In this document: positions 59,402 through 64,000 of the stretch, in pieces
How positions within the stretch are numbered: position 1 is the first letter of the stretch
Layout of the letters: every line of letters begins with the position of its first letter
NCBI RefSeq assembly: GCF_003236295.1
Contig: NZ_POTW01000004.1
Location: 1 to 64,000, forward strand
Length of the DNA: 64,000 nt
From: Jiangella anatolica
GTDB lineage: Bacteria; Actinomycetota; Actinomycetes; Jiangellales; Jiangellaceae
Direction: 5' to 3'
Program-made: the position numbers and the translations under genes
The notes under the pieces: generated by a model
The model's database searches: none
What the model was told of the DNA's origin: nothing
What the model saw: the letters and a program-made list of their open reading frames with translations, nothing else

Positions 59402-60860
59402 CCCCACGCCGCAGCAGCGGCGGGCGTTCGTCTCCCATGCCGGTGCCGCCCGGTATGCCTACAACTGGGGCCTGGCCCGCACCGCCGGCGCGCTGGACGC
59501 GCGCGCGGCGGAGGTCGCCGCGGGCGGCGAGCCGGTCACGTCGCTGCCGTCGCATTTCGAGTTGTGCAAGGCGTGGACGGTGTTCAAGAACGACCCGGCC
59601 AACGAGCTGGGCTGGGTGGGGCAGAACTTCGCCGGCACCTACCAGGCCGCGCTGCGTGACGCCGCCGGCGCGTGGCGGAACTTCTTCGCATCGCGCAACG
59701 GGCAGCACAAGGGCCGGCGGGTGGGTCGGCCGCGGTTCAGGTCGAAGCGGCGGACCCGGCTGGCGTTCCAGGTGCACGGCGATGGGTTCAGGGTCCGCGA
59801 CGCCCACCACGTCCAGCTGCCGAAGATCGGTGCGGTCAAGACGCACGAGTCGACCCGCAAGGTGCTGCGCCGGCTCACGGCCGGGACGGCGCGGCTGGTC
59901 CGCGGCACCGTCACCCGTGACGCCGGCGGACGGTGGCACGTCGCGCTCACCGTGCAGGTCCAGCGTCCTGTCCGTACTACGCCGTCCGCGCGACAGCTCG
60001 CTGGCGGCACCGTCGGCGTCGACCTCGGCGTGCGCGACCTCATGACTCTCTCCGACGGGACGGTCGTGCCGAACCCGCGGCCGCTGGGCGCGGCCGCTCG
60101 GAAGCTGGCCCGGGCCGGCCGGGCGCACGCGCGGACCCAGCCGGGATCGCGGCGACGAGCGAAGGCCAAGGCCAGGCTCGGCAAGATGCACGCCAGGATC
60201 GGCAACCTGCGGCTGGACGCCTCGCACCAGGCCACCACCCGGCTGGTCCACGGCTACCAGCGGATCGTGGTCGAGGGCTGGAACGCCCAGCAACTCGCCC
60301 GCTCGCGGCGGGATGTTCCGCGCCGGGTGCGCCGCGACCGCAACCGGAGGCTGGCCGACGCCGCCCTCGGCCGGCTGCGAACGCAGCTGCGGACCAAGGC
60401 GGCCTGGTACGGATCGGCCGTGCAGATCGTCGATGCCCACGCCCCGACCGGGAGGACCTGCTCGGTGTGCGGTGCGGTGAGAACCACACCGATACCGCCA
60501 CGTCAGGAGCTGTTCACCTGCCCGGCCGGGCATCAGCTGGACCGGCGCGTCAACACCGCGCGCCTGCTCGTCGTCGCCTCGAGTGCCGAGGAGACGGTAA
60601 ACGCCCGTGGACCAGGCGTCAGCCCCGAGGCCGCCGGGCAGCCCGGAACGAAGCGGGAAGCCCGCACTCGACCCGACCCGTCCCCAGGGGTCGAGGTAGG
60701 ACGGGCAGCCCGGACCCGTAAGGGCCTGGCACCCCCACCCGGGGATGACGGGATGTCGCCGAAACCCACCCCGACATCGAGCGCCGAACCCGACGCGGCG
60801 CTGTGAACCCCCTCACACCGGGAAGCCCGGCGACCAGGCCGGGCGTTGCGATTGACGATC
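59345..60860 (+). mobile_element. IS605-family TnpB-only element (approximate limits)
   Basis: The left end is unclear, near the 3' end of the PAP2 gene. The right end is near a hairpin with arms GCCCGG and CCGGGC (60825-60844), after which the fluoride riboswitch begins. Such elements encode a guide RNA (reRNA) from the 3' end of tnpB and the right end. It separates the two fluoride riboswitch operons. Confidence 0.55.
59352..60806 (+). CDS. tnpB: TnpB-family RNA-guided nuclease (IS605/IS1341-type)
   Basis: A 484-residue protein. It has the OrfB N-terminal helix-turn-helix (ALDPTPQQRRAFVSHAGAARYAYNW) and a RuvC nuclease with Asp in GVDLGVRDL (about residue 224), Glu in IVVEGWN (about 308) and Asp in QLDRRVNTAR (about 397). 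The zinc ribbon is CSVCG...CPAGH, missing one Cys of the usual four. GTG 59352 (others at 59358, 59373) lies inside the end of the PAP2 gene. No TnpA is nearby, so it is a solo-TnpB element. Confidence 0.9.
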   Translation: MPVEIQTVTQAYTFALDPTPQQRRAFVSHAGAARYAYNWGLARTAGALDARAAEVAAGGEPVTSLPSHFELCKAWTVFKNDPANELGWVGQNFAGTYQAALRDAAGAWRNFFASRNGQHKGRRVGRPRFRSKRRTRLAFQVHGDGFRVRDAHHVQLPKIGAVKTHESTRKVLRRLTAGTARLVRGTVTRDAGGRWHVALTVQVQRPVRTTPSARQLAGGTVGVDLGVRDLMTLSDGTVVPNPRPLGAAARKLARAGRAHARTQPGSRRRAKAKARLGKMHARIGNLRLDASHQATTRLVHGYQRIVVEGWNAQQLARSRRDVPRRVRRDRNRRLADAALGRLRTQLRTKAAWYGSAVQIVDAHAPTGRTCSVCGAVRTTPIPPRQELFTCPAGHQLDRRVNTARLLVVASSAEETVNARGPGVSPEAAGQPGTKREARTRPDPSPGVEVGRAARTRKGLAPPPGDDGMSPKPTPTSSAEPDAAL

Positions 60861-60862
60861 GA

Positions 60863-60970
60863 TGCGGCGGTGGGGCCCGCCGCTTCGCAACGGCGCGAAC
60901 AACCGCGGCGCCTCGCCGCCAACGGTCCCTACTCGACCACCCCGACCGTATCGTTGGGTCCGAGTAGGAG
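60863..60970 (+). ncRNA. Candidate fluoride riboswitch 2 (crcB motif) with anti-Shine-Dalgarno hairpin
   Basis: GGCGGTGGGGC, CGCC, CAACCGCGG, CGCCGCCAACGG and TCCCTACT occur in the same order as in the upstream copy. CCTACTCG (60928-60935) pairs with CGAGTAGG (60961-60968), which contains the start of the AGGAGG ribosome site of the CrcB gene at 60977. Fluoride binding would open it. The family match is by eye. Confidence 0.75.
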
Positions 60971-60976
60971 GCACCC

Positions 60977-61468
60977 GTGAGCCACGACGTCGACGTTGCC
61001 AACGCCATCGACCCCGACCTCGACCTGCGCGTGCGGCCGTGGCGACACGAACTCGTCCGCTCCCACGGCGCCGTCCTCGCCGTCATCAGCATCGGCGGCG
61101 GCCTGGGCGCGGCCGCCCGCTACGCCCTCACCCTGGCCTGGCCACTGCAGCCCGGGCAGTTCCCCTGGGCCACCTTCGTCACCAATGTGGCCGGCTGCTT
61201 CCTCATCGGCGTGCTCATGGTCGCCATCATCGAGGTGTGGCGGGCGCACCGGCTGATACGGCCCTTCCTCGGCGTCGGCGTCCTCGGCGGGTTCACCACC
61301 TTCTCCACCTACGCCGTCGAGACCCTCGACCTGCTGCAACCGGGCAGCGTCCTGCTCGCCGCCACCTACCTGGCCGGCACCGTCATCGGCGCCCTGATCG
61401 CCGTCGTCCTCGGGGTCTGGGCCACCCGTGCGGCCACCCGGCGCACCGCTTCCCGGGAAAGGACGTGA
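60977..61468 (+). CDS. crcB: CrcB/FluC fluoride channel subunit
   Basis: A 163-residue protein with an N-terminal extension of about 35 residues, then four helices. Signature residues: [24 protein letters not shown] (Asn) and [13 protein letters not shown] (TTFST helix break with Phe pore). GTG 60977 after AGTAGGAGGCACCC. It exports fluoride at the inner membrane, usually as a dimer; the second copy is at 61812. Confidence 0.92.
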   Translation: MSHDVDVANAIDPDLDLRVRPWRHELVRSHGAVLAVISIGGGLGAAARYALTLAWPLQPGQFPWATFVTNVAGCFLIGVLMVAIIEVWRAHRLIRPFLGVGVLGGFTTFSTYAVETLDLLQPGSVLLAATYLAGTVIGALIAVVLGVWATRAATRRTASRERT

Positions 61469-61473
61469 CCCGC

Positions 61474-61815
61474 ATGGAACTGTCCGGCCCCGCCGTCCGC
61501 GCGTCGATCTTCATCGGCGAGGACGACACCTGGCACCACCAGCCGCTCTACCACGAGATCGTCAAACGAGCCCGGGCAGCAGGCCTGGCCGGCGCCACCG
61601 TGCTGCGCGGCAGCGAGGGTTTCGGCACCTCGTCGATGATCCACACGACCCGCATCCTCGACCTCACCGAGGACCTGCCCATCGTCGTGCTGCTCATCGA
61701 CACCGCCGAGGCCATCCAGGCGTTCCTGCCCGAACTGGACGAGCTGATCACCGAGGGCACTGTCGTCCTCGACGACGTGCAGGTGCTGCGCTACGAGGGG
61801 AGACCACGGCCATGA
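61474..61815 (+). CDS. DUF190 protein
   Basis: A 113-residue protein with the DUF190 pattern: [64 protein letters not shown]. It is PII/CutA-like in size and fold. DUF190 genes sit between crcB pairs in many genomes. ATG 61474 (or GTG 61465, overlapping crcB). The stop overlaps the second crcB. Confidence 0.9.
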   Translation: MELSGPAVRASIFIGEDDTWHHQPLYHEIVKRARAAGLAGATVLRGSEGFGTSSMIHTTRILDLTEDLPIVVLLIDTAEAIQAFLPELDELITEGTVVLDDVQVLRYEGRPRP

Positions 61816-62180
61816 CCTTCGCGCTCGTGGTCGCCGGCGCCATGGTCGGCGCCCCCGTCCGGTACCTGACCGACCGGGTCGTGCAGACCCGCCACGACAG
61901 CCTGTTCCCGTGGGGCACCTTCACCGCCAACCTCGCCGGCTGCCTCATCCTCGGCGGCCTCGCCGGCGCCGAAGCGGCGCTGCCGGCGTCCATGTACGCG
62001 CTGCTCGGCATCGGGTTCTGCGGCGCCCTCACCACCTACTCCACCTTCAGCTACGAAACCTTCCGCCTCGCCGAAACCCGGGCACTTTTCTACGCCGCCA
62101 TGAACGTCACCGTCAGCGTCATCGCCGGTCTCGGCGCCGCCCTGCTCGGCTACACCATCCTCCAAGCACTCACCCCGTGA
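61812..62180 (+). CDS. crcB: CrcB/FluC fluoride channel, second copy
   Basis: A 122-residue protein, four helices. [29 protein letters not shown] (Asn) and [14 protein letters not shown] mark CrcB. The pair probably forms a heterodimer with the 60977 product, as found in paired crcB loci. ATG 61812 overlaps DUF190. Confidence 0.92.
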   Translation: MTFALVVAGAMVGAPVRYLTDRVVQTRHDSLFPWGTFTANLAGCLILGGLAGAEAALPASMYALLGIGFCGALTTYSTFSYETFRLAETRALFYAAMNVTVSVIAGLGAALLGYTILQALTP

Positions 62181-62301
62181 ACAAGCACCAGCCACCCCCC
62201 TGAGCTGTGACGCACGCAGCTGAAGATGCCCGGGTGCGATGCGCGGTCTGGCCGCTGGCGACGTCGGCGGGCACCCGCGGTACGCCAGCCTTCCTTGACA
62301 G

Positions 62302-62733
62302 CTACGTCGGGTCGTCGACGGGTGTGGTGATCCCGGCCAGGCGGGTTAGGGCCGTGAAACCGTCGTCGCTGCCTGGCCAGTGGGCGCGGACGGCATCCAG
62401 CCCGGCTCGGCGGACGACCGAGCGGAGGACAACGGTGACGATGATGGCGTCGTCGGCGTACCCGAGGACCGGGATGAAGTCCGGAATGAGATCGATCGGG
62501 ATGGCGAGGTAGACCAGCAAGAGGCCGAGTCGAATGCGGATCCCGCGAGGCAGAGTCTTGTCCGAAGCCAGGTTGCGGATCAGGCGCAGGACGTCGGGCA
62601 GGATGCGCACCGCCTCGCGTAGCAGCCCGCCTCGTGGTCGAAGGATGACGAGCGCGATAATCAGGGCCAGCCAGGCGAGCAGCAGTGCGGCGCCCAGGCC
62701 GATCACGAGATCCCACCAGAACGAGCCGGTCAT
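62302..62733 (-). CDS. DUF1232 (YkvA-like) membrane protein
   Basis: A 143-residue protein. Two N-terminal helices are followed by the DUF1232 signature AIPIDLIPDFIPVLGYADDAIIVTVVLRSVV. The role is unknown. It overlaps the ChrB-like gene by ATGA (start 62733) and is co-transcribed with it. Confidence 0.88.
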   Translation of the reverse strand: MTGSFWWDLVIGLGAALLLAWLALIIALVILRPRGGLLREAVRILPDVLRLIRNLASDKTLPRGIRIRLGLLLVYLAIPIDLIPDFIPVLGYADDAIIVTVVLRSVVRRAGLDAVRAHWPGSDDGFTALTRLAGITTPVDDPT

Positions 62734-63332
62734 GACTCCTGCACCGTCCGCAAACGGGACCGCCCGCGCGCAGCGGCCAGCGGTCCGGGCGTTTCGGCGT
62801 TGAGTGCGGCCTCCTCGAAGGCGGCCAGGTCGGCGGCCGCCTCCTCCACGGCGCCACGAGCGACGTCACCACCAGACGCCCCGAAGTAGTCCCGGGTGGC
62901 GATCTTGGACAGCCAGGCTCGGAAGCGTTCCAGGTCGGCCTCGGACTCTTCGACCTCGGCATAGGTGGCCCGGCCGCGGGCGCGTTCGTCGGCCAGTTCC
63001 CGTCGCAGCGACGGGAGCCGTTCCAGAACCTCGGCGTACTCGGCGTCGCGAGCGGCGTTGAACTCGGCGATCACGGCCTGCTCCTCCGCCTCGTCGGTGA
63101 ACGCCATGGACAGGATCCGGATGCTTCCGGACTGGTGGCGGACGCGGTCGGCCAGGCGCCGTACCTCGCGAGCCACTTCCGGGCGTGCCGGCAACAAGCA
63201 CGTCGACTGCTGCAGGTACAGCGCCCCGAGCGAGCGCAGCTTGCGCCAGACCTGGACTCGTAACGTCCCGGGTGCACCAGCCGTGGAGGCGCTCACCACC
63301 AGCCAACGCCGGTCAGCTGAATCAATCGTCAC
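62730..63332 (-). CDS. ChrB N-terminal domain protein (chromate resistance-like)
   Basis: A 200-residue protein with the ChrB N-domain layout: RRWLVVSASTAGAPGTLRVQVWRKLRSLGALYLQQSTCLLPARPE, then SIRILSMAFTDEAEE and a long charged helix. The C-terminal ChrB domain is absent. In ChrB systems the protein senses chromate; here no chrA is nearby. The link to DUF1232 suggests a different stress. The start is ATG 63332. Confidence 0.8.
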   Translation of the reverse strand: MTIDSADRRWLVVSASTAGAPGTLRVQVWRKLRSLGALYLQQSTCLLPARPEVAREVRRLADRVRHQSGSIRILSMAFTDEAEEQAVIAEFNAARDAEYAEVLERLPSLRRELADERARGRATYAEVEESEADLERFRAWLSKIATRDYFGASGGDVARGAVEEAAADLAAFEEAALNAETPGPLAAARGRSRLRTVQES

Positions 63333-63388
63333 GTTCAGATGTTACATCCGTAACGAGTTCCTGGACACCTGCGGTCGCCCCGGCGCAT

Positions 63389-63727
63389 TCAGTGCCGGTG
63401 AACGGCGTAGTGGATGGTGTCGACCTCGTCCAGCGCGACCAAGCCAGAAAGGTTCAGCTCGTCCAGCTGCGGCAGGAACGCGCGGACCCGTTCCGGTGCG
63501 TCGACGATGAGGATCAGCAGCGGCAGGTCCTCGCTCAATCGGAACAGGTGCGTGGTGTGGATCCGCGAGGTGGCGCCGTAGCCCTCGACGCCCCGGAGCA
63601 CGCTCGCGCCGGCTAGGCCGGCCTTGTGGGCGCGGTGCACGATCTCGGTGTAGAGCGGCTTGTGGTGCCACCGATCGCTCTCACCGACGAAGATCGACAG
63701 CCGCAGTGAGCGTCCCTGCTCCTTCAC
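63389..63727 (-). CDS. DUF190 protein, second copy
   Basis: A 112-residue protein, paralogue of the one at 61474-61815: [48 protein letters not shown] 63727 follows GGGAGGAACC, a good ribosome site, while the open frame to 63826 gives a Pro-rich leader. It opposes the fluoride operon. Its presence supports a wider DUF190-linked stress function. Confidence 0.88.
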   Translation of the reverse strand: MKEQGRSLRLSIFVGESDRWHHKPLYTEIVHRAHKAGLAGASVLRGVEGYGATSRIHTTHLFRLSEDLPLLILIVDAPERVRAFLPQLDELNLSGLVALDEVDTIHYAVHRH

Positions 63728-63827
63728 GGTTCCTCCCGGACACGGTCCGCTGCCGTGCACAGAGTAGGAGCCATCAGCCTCACGAGGAGGCGGTTCGGGC
63801 CGAGTGACCCCGGCGGGATCCATCACC

Positions 63828-64000
63828 GATCTTCAGTACAGCGCTATCGGCCGTCCGCGGTCAAGGGCAACCCACCTGCATGGGAGGCTTGCGAGTGGTC
63901 GGCCATCGGCGGAGACTGAGAGAACAGGCGATGAGGCTCGCCTTCGACCGCGGAGCATTTCCGCTGATGGCCTCTACCGCACCACCGTCGAGCGCTCAGG
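63828..64000. other. Right edge, no gene seen
   Basis: The last 170 bases contain no open frame that I trust on either strand; the sequence is probably a promoter region for the leftward DUF190 gene and the start of another unit beyond the window. Confidence 0.3.

Overview
The window is very GC-rich, with dense GTG/ATG starts and 4-base stop/start overlaps. The families present (SCO6880-type transfer protein, DUF6112, DUF2637, DUF6879, XRE/DUF5753, DUF6153) are those of an actinomycete (Actinomycetota). I do not assign a genus.

Positions 1 to about 25.7 kb are the core of an integrative/conjugative element. A leftward transfer operon (12319 down to 1) encodes two TcpC-like proteins, an SLT/M23 cell-wall hydrolase, two small DUF6112-type membrane proteins, a TrbL/VirB6-like channel, an SCO6880-family protein and the start of a VirB4-like ATPase. 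It is interrupted by divergent cargo: a HEPN/Apea-like gene (947-2383), an HxlR regulator with a frameshifted DUF1761 gene (6117-7263), and a YjbR remnant with a VTT membrane protein (9710-10955). A second leftward operon (17059-13302) carries an ArdC-like antirestriction protein, a DUF2637 protein, an unknown protein and a ParB-like protein. The 0.9 kb non-coding region 17060-17944 holds a large inverted repeat and smaller hairpins, the best oriT/origin candidate. To its right lie a second ParB-like gene, a DprA-like gene, a hydrolase and a MobF relaxase-helicase.

Positions 25.7-34.8 kb are a regulator-rich accessory segment: XRE and GntR regulators, a DUF6879/XRE-DUF5753 module, a GNAT acetyltransferase and a run of small unrecognised genes.

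Positions 35.0-50.1 kb form a metal-related island: TetR, a four-helix Cys-rich (DUF326) protein, an MFS exporter, CsoR and CopZ. These are followed by an eight-gene cluster resembling only the membrane arm of respiratory complex I (NuoA, H, J, K, L, M, N). Where NuoB, C, D and I should be there is a single protein with NuoB-like and NuoD-like ends, no Fe-S ligands, and a central segment with about 36 histidines. DUF6153, DUF305 and F510_1955-type secreted proteins follow. This electron-input-less complex I, coupled to a His-rich protein and copper genes, is the strongest candidate for an undescribed system.

Positions 51.2-58.1 kb are a six-gene, fully overlapping operon: two tandem MutS-like ATPases, an MFS permease, a dynamin-like GTPase, a small protein and a PAP2 phosphatase. 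Positions 58.1-63.7 kb are a fluoride-resistance region: two candidate fluoride riboswitches with anti-Shine-Dalgarno hairpins, three CrcB/FluC homologues and two DUF190 proteins, with a TnpB-only IS605-type element between the two riboswitch operons, plus DUF1232 and ChrB-like genes.
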